Shown here piece after piece: positions 1 through 7,082 of a stretch of DNA of 64,000 nt. Where the stretch lies: assembly GCA_045039925.1 (NCBI GenBank), contig CP108400.1:4960001-5024000 (forward strand), read 5' to 3'. Both the position numbers and the translations under genes were made by a program. Positions within the stretch are counted from its first letter, which is position 1. Each line of letters begins with the position of its first letter. Below the pieces are notes generated by a model. The model saw nothing but the letters and a program-made list of their open reading frames with translations. It was not told where the DNA came from and ran no database searches. Source of the stretch: Yinghuangia sp045039925. Lineage in GTDB: Bacteria > Actinomycetota > Actinomycetes > Streptomycetales > Streptomycetaceae.

Positions 1-2
1 TC

Positions 3-1136
3 GTGCGCCGACCGGCCGGGCGTACCGCCGCGGCGTACACGGCGCTCAGCAGCATTCGCCACCGATCCGCCCGCGTCGGCGGCGCGTTGACCCCGATCGT
101 CCTCGGCGTCGCGCTGGGCGCGGTCCAGCTCTCCGGCGCGGCGACGGTCGGCGCCGTGTCGGCGGCGCAGGCGGACGCGGGCGCGCGTACCGATCTCACG
201 GTCACCCTGCCGAGCGTCGGCATCGGCGACCGGACGACCGAACTCGTGCGAGGCGTGCCCGGGGTCGCCTCCGCCACCCCGTTCGTGACCACCGGCGTCA
301 TCGTGCAGCCGCCCGCCGGCAGCGGCAACAGCCCCCAAACCCTGAACGCCCTCGGCATCGCCGGCGACCAGGTGGAGCACTACGCCGATCTCGAGCCCAC
401 GGGCAACAGCCCGATCCGGCTCCGGCAGGGCGACGTGGCGCTCGGTGTCCTCGGCGCCGCTCAAATGGGAGCCCACGTCGGGGACGAGGTCACCATCGTG
501 CTGGCGAACGGACAGTCGATCAAGCGGCACGTGAGCGCGCTGTACGAACGCGGCCTCGGCTTCGGCGACGTCCTCCTCCCCTTCGGCGACCTGCAACCGG
601 CAACCGCGTCGGGACTCGCATCCGGCCTGGCCGTGACGGTCCCCGCATCCGAATCGGTGGCGCGGGTGGGGGACGGCATCCGCGACCGCCTGGCGGACGT
701 ACCGGGAGCCGAAGTCACCCGCTCCGCCTCCGCCGGGGCCGGCGGCGAAGCCTCGGGCGGCGACGAGAAGTTCGGGCTGCTGATCCTGATGGTCCTCTTC
801 GGATACATCGCCATCGCGGTAACGAACTCCCTTGTCACCGCGACCCTTTCCCGCCGATCGGAATTCGCGCTCCTGGCGGCGGTCGGCGCCGCACCACGCC
901 AACGGCGCTCGATCCTGCGCGGGGAGGCCGCCATCCTGGCCTTCACCGCCTGCATCGTGGGGACCGCGTTCGCGCTGCCCGGCCTGTTCGCCATGACGTA
1001 CGCCCTGAGCAACGGCGACCGCATCATGCCCGCCATCGACCCCGTCACCTACACCGCGATCGTCGCCTTCACCTTCGTACTCGTCTTCTCCGCCACCGCC
1101 CTCGCCGGCCGAGCCGTCCTGCGCAACCGGCGATGA
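3..1136 (+). CDS. ABC transporter permease, FtsX/MacB type (C-terminal part)
   Basis: The frame is open from the left edge, so the gene very likely starts upstream; the GTG at base 3 need not be the true start. The visible part has a membrane segment near residues 28-52 (ALTPIVLGVALGAVQLSG), an extracytoplasmic domain of about 200 residues with the ALGVLGAAQMGAHVGDEV stretch typical of MacB-like permeases, then three closely spaced membrane segments ending in an Arg-rich tail. That is the C-terminal half of an FtsX-domain permease of the kind that pairs with a LolD-like ATPase. The ATPase is not in the window and is expected upstream. The substrate cannot be read; such pairs in actinomycetes handle lipids, peptides or antibiotics. 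Confidence 0.8.
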   Translation: MRRPAGRTAAAYTALSSIRHRSARVGGALTPIVLGVALGAVQLSGAATVGAVSAAQADAGARTDLTVTLPSVGIGDRTTELVRGVPGVASATPFVTTGVIVQPPAGSGNSPQTLNALGIAGDQVEHYADLEPTGNSPIRLRQGDVALGVLGAAQMGAHVGDEVTIVLANGQSIKRHVSALYERGLGFGDVLLPFGDLQPATASGLASGLAVTVPASESVARVGDGIRDRLADVPGAEVTRSASAGAGGEASGGDEKFGLLILMVLFGYIAIAVTNSLVTATLSRRSEFALLAAVGAAPRQRRSILRGEAAILAFTACIVGTAFALPGLFAMTYALSNGDRIMPAIDPVTYTAIVAFTFVLVFSATALAGRAVLRNRR

Positions 1137-1177
1137 CCTCCCACGCCCCGCCCCACCGGAGGGGCTGCCCGGATCGG

Positions 1178-1666
1178 TCAGGCCTCGGGCGGCGGGTCGT
1201 GGTGGATGCCGGTGTCGACGAGGATCTGCTCGGCCTGCGCGAGATTGTCGAGGTCCAAGGCCTGCGTCATGGCCAACTGGGCCTGGGAACGGGTCGCGTG
1301 GGGCGGGACGACGAGCAGCGCGAGGAGGTTCCGGTCGTCGCGCGTGATCAGCACGGTGTCGTCGCCGAGCGGGAACCAGTCGACGTGCACGATGTGGTGG
1401 TCGATGAACACGTGCTCCGGGACGCCGTCCCACGCGTCCCGGTCCAGTCCGACCCGGGCGATCGGGCCGATGCGTACGGCCAACGCGGCGACAAGACGCG
1501 GCAGTTGCGCCCCGATGTCGCGGGAGCGCGGCCACCAGGCGCCGTCGAGCCCTCCTTGGCGGGGTCCGGTGGCCTGCGGCCTGAGCAGTACCGTGCCGGG
1601 GGCCACCCGCGGGTGTGTCGTCCCCTGCCCGCGTCCGCGTCGTCGCGGGGTCTCCGCTTCAGGCAT
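1178..1666 (-). CDS. DUF5994 family protein
   Basis: A 162-residue soluble protein if the ATG at 1666 is used; an upstream ATG would add nine residues. It carries the DUF5994 core: LDGAWWPRSRD near residue 41, a WDGVPEHVFID stretch, a VDWFPLGDDTVLI strand and a LLALLVVPPHATRSQA segment near the C-terminus. The function of DUF5994 is unknown. A second member lies 0.9 kb away at 2603-3097 on the opposite strand with a CBS-domain gene between them. In this copy the usual KVGW(F) motif reads HVDWF and the usual HEI/LLSYH stretch is degenerate (LITRDDRN), so it is the more diverged of the two. Confidence 0.75.
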   Translation of the reverse strand: MPEAETPRRRGRGQGTTHPRVAPGTVLLRPQATGPRQGGLDGAWWPRSRDIGAQLPRLVAALAVRIGPIARVGLDRDAWDGVPEHVFIDHHIVHVDWFPLGDDTVLITRDDRNLLALLVVPPHATRSQAQLAMTQALDLDNLAQAEQILVDTGIHHDPPPEA

Positions 1667-1938
1667 GGCGCACCGCCTGTCCGCAGGGCTCACCGTGAGC
1701 TCCGTCCGACCGGGACGGGGCGCCCGCCCAGGACGGGCATGGCGCGAAAACGCTCCCGGTACCTCTCCACGCTACTCCGGCTGCCGTACGCCCGACGGGC
1801 GGCTCCGCGCCGAAACCCACGTATGGTGGGGTGTCCGGGGCTACTCGAATTCGGCGGTCAAGCCGGTCTCGTCCTGGGAGAACCGCTATTCCGGCGCCGG
1901 CGTTCGACGCCGTGTCCGGGGCAAGGCTTCGGGACACC

Positions 1939-2361
1939 ATGACTCTCCACCTGTCTCCGCCACTCACCTCCCGAGATCCCAGCGTCGCCGACGCCATGGG
2001 CCTCTGCGACCGAACGATCAGCGAGGACACCACTGTTGACGAGGCCGTGGCCATCCTCGACAACGCACCCTCCCTGCCGTACCTGCTCGTCCTCGACCGG
2101 AGCGGCCGATGCGAAGGGGTGGTGACCCGGGCCAGCCTGGGCACGTTCCTCGCCCGGTCCTGGTACAGCGAGCGCACTCCCGTCCGGGACACCCACCACC
2201 AGCGGGGGCCCTTCGCCTGGCCCGACATGCCGCTCGCCCTCGCGGCCGAATCCATGCGGGTGAAGCGCCAGAGCGTGTGGCCGGTCGCCGACGACGACGG
2301 GCGCCTCGTCGGCGTTCTCACCGTCCGGTCGGCGCGCGACGTCCTCCACACGGCCGCCTGA
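1939..2361 (+). CDS. CBS-domain protein
   Basis: A 140-residue protein made almost entirely of a CBS pair: the first CBS around residues 13-60 (ISEDTTVDEAVAIL...YLLVLDRSGRCEGVVTRASL) and the second around 90-138 (MPLALAAESMRVKRQSVWPVADDDGRLVGVLTVRSARD). CBS pairs bind adenine nucleotides and usually tune an attached or partner protein; no catalytic domain is fused here. The frame is open upstream, but the ATG at 1939 puts the start directly before the first conserved residues. It sits between two DUF5994 genes, which hints at a common stress or energy-status role (inference from context only). Confidence 0.7.
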   Translation: MTLHLSPPLTSRDPSVADAMGLCDRTISEDTTVDEAVAILDNAPSLPYLLVLDRSGRCEGVVTRASLGTFLARSWYSERTPVRDTHHQRGPFAWPDMPLALAAESMRVKRQSVWPVADDDGRLVGVLTVRSARDVLHTAA

Positions 2362-2602
2362 CCCGTCGGCACCCGCCTGACCCTGTCTGCCCCCGTCTGT
2401 CGCCGTCTGTCCCTGCCAACACCGTCGACCGACTTCGGGGCGCGGCCGCCGCAGTCGCGCCCCGCGCGCGCTCCGGTGCCTCGGGATCCGGGGTACTCTC
2501 GGCGTACCGGGCATTTTTCGTATGCCGACCCCGATGTCGGCGTCGTCCTCGGCGAACCACAATGCCGGGCGGGCGACACCCGACCGGAGTCAGGTCGACT
2601 AC

Positions 2603-3097
2603 ATGACCATGACCGTTCCCCTCGCGCCGGCCCGGTTCGCGCTCGCCCCGGCCGGGCGGTCCCGGAGCCGCATCGACGGCGCGTGGTGGCCCCGCTCCCG
2701 CGACCTTGCGGCCGAACTCCCTTCCCTGAGCGTCGCGATGGGCGACGTCGGGGTGATCACGCGGGCAACGGTGAACCCCACGCACTGGCAAGGCATTCCA
2801 CGCCAGGTGCGGGTGTCCGGTCGTGCGCTGAAGGTCGGCTGGTTCGCCGACGAGCAGGACGAGCACGAGATCATGCTGCTGTCGTACCACGCGGCACGCT
2901 GGGAGCTCCTCGTCGTCCCGCCGGAGACGGACCCCGCCGTGGCCGAACTGCTGATGGACGCGGCCTCGTCCCCGGACGACCTGCGCGGCGCAGGCGAGTT
3001 GATCCGCGCCATGGTCCCCCCGGCCAGGTCGGCGCGGGCCGACGCAACGGGCAGGGCAACGGGCAGGGCCCGGCCCGGGCATCGACGGTCGGCATGA
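2603..3097 (+). CDS. DUF5994 family protein
   Basis: A 164-residue protein from the ATG at 2603 (MTMTVPLAPARFALAP); an upstream ATG at 2522 is in frame but its extension has no family similarity. It is a canonical DUF5994 member: RIDGAWWPRSRDLAAELP, HWQGIPRQVRVSGRALKVGWF, DEHEIMLLSYHAARWELLVVPPETDP and a MDAASS helix. Function unknown. The last 25 residues are a basic Ala/Gly/Arg-rich tail. It is convergent with the HbpS-like gene; the gap between them holds two GC-rich hairpins (see 3252-3287). Confidence 0.75.
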   Translation: MTMTVPLAPARFALAPAGRSRSRIDGAWWPRSRDLAAELPSLSVAMGDVGVITRATVNPTHWQGIPRQVRVSGRALKVGWFADEQDEHEIMLLSYHAARWELLVVPPETDPAVAELLMDAASSPDDLRGAGELIRAMVPPARSARADATGRATGRARPGHRRSA

Positions 3098-3251
3098 CCC
3101 GGACCCTGACTCGGGCAGTCCCGCGGCCCCGGCCCGGTCGGAGCGACTTCTCGGTGCTCTGGCAGCACCTCACCGAGGCCGCGTTGCTCCGGCGGCATCA
3201 TGTACGCGCGAACCCTGCCGGCCTGACCCGGCAGGCGAACCCGGCCGCCGG

Positions 3252-3287
3252 GCCCTCCGTACGCTCTTGCGGGCGTCGGCGGAGGGC
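3252..3287. terminator. GC-rich hairpin between convergent genes
   Basis: GCCCTCCG (3252-3259) pairs with CGGAGGGC (3280-3287), with further partial pairing inside. Another short hairpin (CTGCCGG/CCCGGCAG) lies around 3214-3233. The convergent DUF5994 gene ends at 3097 and the HbpS-like gene at 3317, so a bidirectional terminator is the simplest reading. There is no U-tract, as is common in actinomycetes. Confidence 0.45.
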
Positions 3288-3316
3288 TCCGGCGGCAGGC
3301 GGAGGGCACCGGCGGG

Positions 3317-3871
3317 TCAGTTGTCGAGGGCGGCGGCGCCGGCCTGGGCGAACTTCTGGTCGAGGTCGCCGGACGGGGCGCCCGCGACACCGATGCCCGC
3401 GACGGGTGCGTTGTTGACCGCGACCGGGGCGCCGCCGCCGAGGAACAGGGTGCCCGGGATGTCCTTCAGGTTCGGGGTCTGCTCGAGCCGCTTGACCAGG
3501 TCGGTGGTCGGCGCGTTCCAGGAGACGGCGGTGTAGGCCTTCTTCTCGGCCGACTCGTAGGACTGCGGGCCGGCACCGTCGCCGCGCAGGGTGACGATGG
3601 TGTTGCCGTTGCGGTCCACGACCGCGACGGAGACGCGCTGGTTCTCCTTCTCCGCGGCGTCCAGCGCCGCCTGTGCGGCCTTGGCCGCGGCGTCGATCGT
3701 CAGGTGCGTGCTCTGGGTCGTTCCGGCCTGGGCCACCGCGGCCGGGGCGGCCGGCGGCGCGGCTTCGCCGGGGGCGGCGTTCGCGGAGTTCACGCCGACG
3801 ATGCCGACTCCGAGCGCGGCGACGGCGACACCGCCGGTGAGGACGCGGGCGCGCAGCGCGATGGTCTTCAT
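3317..3871 (-). CDS. secreted HbpS/GlcG-family heme-binding-like protein
   Basis: 184 residues from the ATG at 3871, preceded by a strong AAGGAG ribosome site. An N-terminal signal peptide (basic MKTIALRAR, hydrophobic core to about residue 30, cut near SANA-APG) is followed by a Pro/Ala linker and one GlcG/HbpS domain: LTIDAAAKAAQAALDAAEK, VSVAVVDRNGNTIVTLRGDGAG, SAEKKAYTAVSW, GGGAPVAVNN, AGIGVAGAPSGDLDQKFAQAGAAAL. HbpS of Streptomyces reticuli is an exported heme-binding octamer that signals redox state through SenS-SenR. No sensor kinase is next to this copy, so it may act alone as a heme or small-molecule binder. Confidence 0.8.
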   Translation of the reverse strand: MKTIALRARVLTGGVAVAALGVGIVGVNSANAAPGEAAPPAAPAAVAQAGTTQSTHLTIDAAAKAAQAALDAAEKENQRVSVAVVDRNGNTIVTLRGDGAGPQSYESAEKKAYTAVSWNAPTTDLVKRLEQTPNLKDIPGTLFLGGGAPVAVNNAPVAGIGVAGAPSGDLDQKFAQAGAAALDN

Positions 3872-4122
3872 GGTGTTCTCCTTGGATCGGGGGTCCCAGT
3901 GGGCCCGGCGGGGCGGGCGACTGTCGGTCGCGCCGTCCCCGTCGTGCTTCCATCCTGGGTTCGCCGACCCCCTCGATCGGTCCGCGGAGCGGCTGCCCTT
4001 CGCACGCTGTGCGGCGTACGCCGGGATCAACCGAACGGATGACCCGCGCTGGGACGCGACCGCCGCGGCATGGCGTCTTCGCAGGTCAGGCGGGGCCGAG
4101 GACCGCGGGCGCCGCGGGCGGC

Positions 4123-5007
4123 TCAGGACATCTTCTGGATGACGTCCCTGCTGAACTTCTCCAGCTTGTGCGGGACTTCGCCGTCCAGGTCGCCGCCGGG
4201 CGGCAGGATGACGACGCGGTCGGCGCCGAGTTCGGCGCACAGCTCGACGACGCCCGGCCGGCGGTTGCCGGTGAGGGTCACCTCGACGTCGTCCGGGTCG
4301 CGGCCGGCCTCCACGGCGGTGGCGTGCATGACGTCGCGCAGGCGCCGGTACTCGTCCGGGTCGGGGCCGGCGATGGTCCAGTGCGGGTAGAAGCCGTTGC
4401 CGCGCAGGCCGGCGCGCTTGGCGGCGGCGTCGGTGTGGCCGCCGACGACGAGCGGCACGCCGCCCGGGCCGTAGGGCTTGGGGCTGGAGACGATGCGCTC
4501 GAAGTCGAAGTAGTTGCCGTGGAATTCGGAGATCTCGGTGGTCCACAGCTCGCGCATCACGTCGATGTACTCGTCGCAGCGGCGGCCGCGGTCGGTGAAC
4601 TTCTGCCCGAGTGCCTCGACTTCCTCGCGGACCCAGCCGACACCGATGCCGAGGGTGAGCCGGCCCTCCGCGTACTGGTCGAGGGTGGCCAGCATCTTGG
4701 CGAGGATCATCGGGTGACGCTGCGGCAGGATCAGCATGCCGGTGGCCAGGCGAATCGTCGTGGTGTGCGCGGCAAGGTGGGTCATCAGGACGATCGGGTC
4801 GGGCATCGCGCCGAGGGCGGGCAGCGGGGTGCGGCCGTTCTCCTTGTACGGGTAGCGCGAGTCGTACTCGACGTTCATCAGCGCGTGGTCGATCGTCCAC
4901 ACCGACTCGAAGCCCAGGTCCTCGGCCAGCTTGGCGAAGCGAGCGACATAGCGGCCGTCTTCGAGCGGTCCCATCTGGGGGACGGGCATGCGGATGCCGA
5001 ACTTCAC
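4123..5007 (-). CDS. LLM-class (F420-dependent type) oxidoreductase
   Basis: 294 residues from the GTG at 5007 (VKFGIRMPVPQMG), with GAGAGGAC upstream as the ribosome site. A single luciferase-like TIM barrel: LAEDLGFESVWTIDHAL, HLAAHTTTIRLATGMLILPQRHPMILAK, LGIGVGWVREEVEALG, VPLVVGGHTDAAAKRA. These match the Rv3520c-like F420-dependent subgroup with its TIGR03619-type pattern. Such enzymes use reduced F420 as hydride donor or acceptor; the substrate is not evident. The promoter region carries striking AT-rich inverted repeats at 5099-5144. The PaaX-type regulator gene lies just upstream on the same strand. Confidence 0.85.
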   Translation of the reverse strand: MKFGIRMPVPQMGPLEDGRYVARFAKLAEDLGFESVWTIDHALMNVEYDSRYPYKENGRTPLPALGAMPDPIVLMTHLAAHTTTIRLATGMLILPQRHPMILAKMLATLDQYAEGRLTLGIGVGWVREEVEALGQKFTDRGRRCDEYIDVMRELWTTEISEFHGNYFDFERIVSSPKPYGPGGVPLVVGGHTDAAAKRAGLRGNGFYPHWTIAGPDPDEYRRLRDVMHATAVEAGRDPDDVEVTLTGNRRPGVVELCAELGADRVVILPPGGDLDGEVPHKLEKFSRDVIQKMS

Positions 5008-5098
5008 GGCAACGTCCTCTCTCGCCGCGAGCGGGCGCGGCGCGCCTTGCGGGGTGCGGTGCGGTGCGGGGTGCACAGTGCGGAGTGCGGAGCACGTC

Positions 5099-5144
5099 AT
5101 TAATTGCATTCTTCATGTCGATCGTCAATGACGATGCAATTAAT
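5099..5144. promoter_or_regulatory. nested inverted repeats, probable operator
   Basis: ATTAATTGCAT (5099-5109) and ATGCAATTAAT (5134-5144) are a perfect 11-bp inverted repeat. Nested inside is a second perfect palindrome, ATCGTCA-A-TGACGAT (5121-5135). The stretch is far more AT-rich than its surroundings and lies about 100 bp upstream of the LLM oxidoreductase start, downstream of the PaaX-family gene. An operator for the neighbouring PaaX-type or HxlR-type regulator is the likely role. Confidence 0.6.
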
Positions 5145-5182
5145 TGAGGCGCGCGTCACCTCACCCCCGACCGCACGAGGGG

Positions 5183-6016
5183 TCAGTCCGCGGTGAGCTC
5201 GCCGAAGTGCCGCCTGCCGGGCTCCGCGGTGGCCGCCCACAGCTCCCGGACGGTCTCGCGGACCTCGCCGATCGGCCAGTCGGGCAGCAGGCTCGGCGGC
5301 AGAGCGGGATGCGGGTCGACCAGCGCGAACCAGTCGCGCGAGAGGCCGGAGCGGACCACGTACGCCTGCTCGCCGTCCAGGCGCGCGTCGCGCAACGGCG
5401 CGTACAGCCCCAGGAACTCCTGGAGCCTCGCCCGGCAGCGGGTCAGTTCAGGGCCGGCGATGCGGACCGGGGCGGCCTCGGGAGCGTCCGCCTCCGCTCG
5501 GAATGCGCAGCCCGTCTCCACGCCGAGTCCGGCGAGGATCGCCCGCCCCCGTTCCGCCCGGTCGAAGGTGGCCGCCCAGAGTCCGTCGAACAGGCTCACG
5601 TACCCGGCCGCCGCCAGCTCGACGCGCAGCTCGTGCCGGACGTCGCGCTGCGCCTCGGGGATCGTGAACGCAACCAGGCTGAGCGGCTGTTCGGCGGGCG
5701 CCGCGGTGGCGAGCATGCGGTCGCGCTCGGCCTCCGACCCGGCCCGGGTGGCGGGCGCGAGCAGGTAGCTCGTACGCCGCCCGTCCCGCTCGCGGACCAC
5801 TCCCCCGTCCGCCTGGGTACGGCTCAGCGCGGTGCGCGTGGACGCCTCCGACAGCCCCAGCGCCTGCACCGCACGCACCAGCCCCCGCGAAGGCACCGCC
5901 TCGCCGGGCGCCGTGTACATCGACAGCAGGCCCACGATCACCGCAGGCCGGTGCCCGCGGCCCCGGATGGCCTCCACCTGCCGCCCCACCTGCGCCGCGC
6001 TCGTCATGCGGGCCAT
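5183..6016 (-). CDS. PaaX-family transcriptional regulator
   Basis: 277 residues from the ATG at 6016; a second ATG at 6007 is also possible. The N-terminal winged helix (PAVIVGLLSMYTAPGEAVPSRGLVRAVQALGLSEASTRTALSRTQADGGVVRERDGRRTSYLLA) matches PaaX_N. The middle (LSLVAFTIPEAQRDVRHELRVELAAAGYVSLFDGLWAA) and C-terminal alpha/beta parts match PaaX_C. PaaX represses phenylacetate catabolism in E. coli, and family members often respond to CoA thioesters. No paa genes are nearby, so this is a relative with another target, perhaps the LLM oxidoreductase downstream. Confidence 0.85.
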   Translation of the reverse strand: MARMTSAAQVGRQVEAIRGRGHRPAVIVGLLSMYTAPGEAVPSRGLVRAVQALGLSEASTRTALSRTQADGGVVRERDGRRTSYLLAPATRAGSEAERDRMLATAAPAEQPLSLVAFTIPEAQRDVRHELRVELAAAGYVSLFDGLWAATFDRAERGRAILAGLGVETGCAFRAEADAPEAAPVRIAGPELTRCRARLQEFLGLYAPLRDARLDGEQAYVVRSGLSRDWFALVDPHPALPPSLLPDWPIGEVRETVRELWAATAEPGRRHFGELTAD

Positions 6017-6067
6017 TCTCGCCGACCGTCCGCCGCCGCATTGAAGCCCACGGCTGCGGTCAAAGTG

Positions 6068-6448
6068 TCAGGCGTCGAAGCTGTGTCGGGACGACTCGAT
6101 GTGGCCCAGGTAGCGCTGCGTCCAGTTGCACATGCCGTCGATGGTCACCCGCAGCGCCTGCCCCGGCTCGGTCAGGGTGTACTCGACGCGCGGCGGAACC
6201 GTGGGGTGGACCGTGCGTTCGACCAGGCCGTTGCGCTCCAGCATGCGCAGGTTCTGGGTGAGCATCTTGTGGCTCACGCCGTCGACGCTCTTGCGCAGCT
6301 CACCGAAGCGCAGCGTCCGGTCCCCCAGGCACTCGATGATCAGCAGCGCCCATTTGTTGGCGAGGTCGGAGAAAATCTCGCGCGCCAGCGAGTCGGCGCG
6401 CGCCAGGTCCGCGTCCTCGGGCAGGCCGCTGAACTGCTTGGTCACCAT
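6068..6448 (-). CDS. HxlR-family transcriptional regulator
   Basis: 126 residues, a single HxlR winged-helix domain: EIFSDLANKWALLIIECLGDRTLRFGELRKSVDGVSHKMLTQNLRMLERNGLVERTVHPTVPPRVEYTLTEPGQALRVTIDGMCNWTQRY. HxlR proteins are small dimeric regulators responding to aldehydes, quinones or redox state. It is divergent from a RidA-family gene, and the 96-bp gap holds two copies of GGTTCCCCAGTNACC, one touching its own start codon, so self-repression plus control of the RidA gene is likely. Confidence 0.9.
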   Translation of the reverse strand: MVTKQFSGLPEDADLARADSLAREIFSDLANKWALLIIECLGDRTLRFGELRKSVDGVSHKMLTQNLRMLERNGLVERTVHPTVPPRVEYTLTEPGQALRVTIDGMCNWTQRYLGHIESSRHSFDA

Positions 6449-6450
6449 GG

Positions 6451-6519
6451 GGTTCCCCAGTCACCGAAAAGTGCGTTCTTCCACGTCAGCCCTCACTCTC
6501 CTACGGTTCCCCAGTAACC
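6451..6519. promoter_or_regulatory. paired 15-bp direct repeats, likely HxlR operators
   Basis: GGTTCCCCAGTCACC (6451-6465) and GGTTCCCCAGTAACC (6505-6519) differ at one base and start 54 bp apart, about five helical turns. Each is itself an imperfect palindrome (GGTT...AACC in the second). The first starts three bases upstream of the HxlR start codon and the second is about 25 bp upstream of the RidA start. Confidence 0.65.
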
Positions 6520-6544
6520 ACAAGAGAGCATTGGAGCCGACGCC

Positions 6545-6952
6545 ATGGCCATCACCCTCGTGAACCCCGCCGGACTGCCGGAGATCGACGTCTACCGGCA
6601 GGTGTCCGTCGCGACCGGGTCCAAGCTCGTCTTCGTCGCCGGGCAGGTCGCCTGGGACGCGGACGGCGCCACGGTCGGCGCGGGCGACCTCGCGGTCCAG
6701 GTCGAGCAGTGCTACCTCAACGTCGCCACCGCGCTGTCCGGCGTGGGCGCCTCGTTCGCCGACGTGGCGAAGCTGACCGTGTACGTCGTGGACTGGACCC
6801 CGGACAAGATGCCGCTGCTGCTCGACGGCATCGCGCGCGCGGCCCAGGCACTCGGCATGATCCCCGTACCCCCGGGCACCCTGATCGGCGTCGCGAGCCT
6901 CGACGTCCCCGAGCACCTGGTGGAGGTCGAGGTCACCGCAGTCGTCGAGTAG
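6545..6952 (+). CDS. RidA family (YjgF/YER057c/UK114) protein
   Basis: 135 residues, a single RidA domain: SVATGSKLVFVAGQVAWDADG, GAGDLAVQVEQCYLNVATALSGVGASFADVAKLTVYVVDWTP and a C-terminal PPGTLIGVASLDVPEHLVEVEVTAVVE. True RidA deaminates reactive enamines/imines and uses an Arg in the C-terminal strand (IEIECVA-R pattern). I see no such Arg here (IGVASLDVPEHLVEVEV), which puts this protein in an Rid subfamily with altered or no imine deaminase activity. It is divergent from, and probably controlled by, the HxlR gene. Confidence 0.85.
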   Translation: MAITLVNPAGLPEIDVYRQVSVATGSKLVFVAGQVAWDADGATVGAGDLAVQVEQCYLNVATALSGVGASFADVAKLTVYVVDWTPDKMPLLLDGIARAAQALGMIPVPPGTLIGVASLDVPEHLVEVEVTAVVE

Positions 6953-7041
6953 ACCCCCGCCGCGCCGCGGCCCCGATACCAGCCGAGCGCGGGCACGCTT
7001 GGCAGAAATTGCCTACGGTCCGGCAGGCAATCGGGTGATAT

Positions 7042-7071
7042 CTAACTGGTTGGGTAGTTAACTATGGTTAG
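7042..7071. promoter_or_regulatory. palindromic site upstream of the flavin hydroxylase
   Basis: TAGTTAACTA (7055-7064) is a perfect 10-bp palindrome, flanked by CTAAC (7042-7046) and GTTAG (7067-7071). It ends 11 bp before the GTG start at 7083, which suits a repressor site over the promoter or leader. No dedicated regulator gene is adjacent apart from the HxlR gene at 6068-6448. Confidence 0.45.
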
Positions 7072-7082
7072 CATCCACTCCC

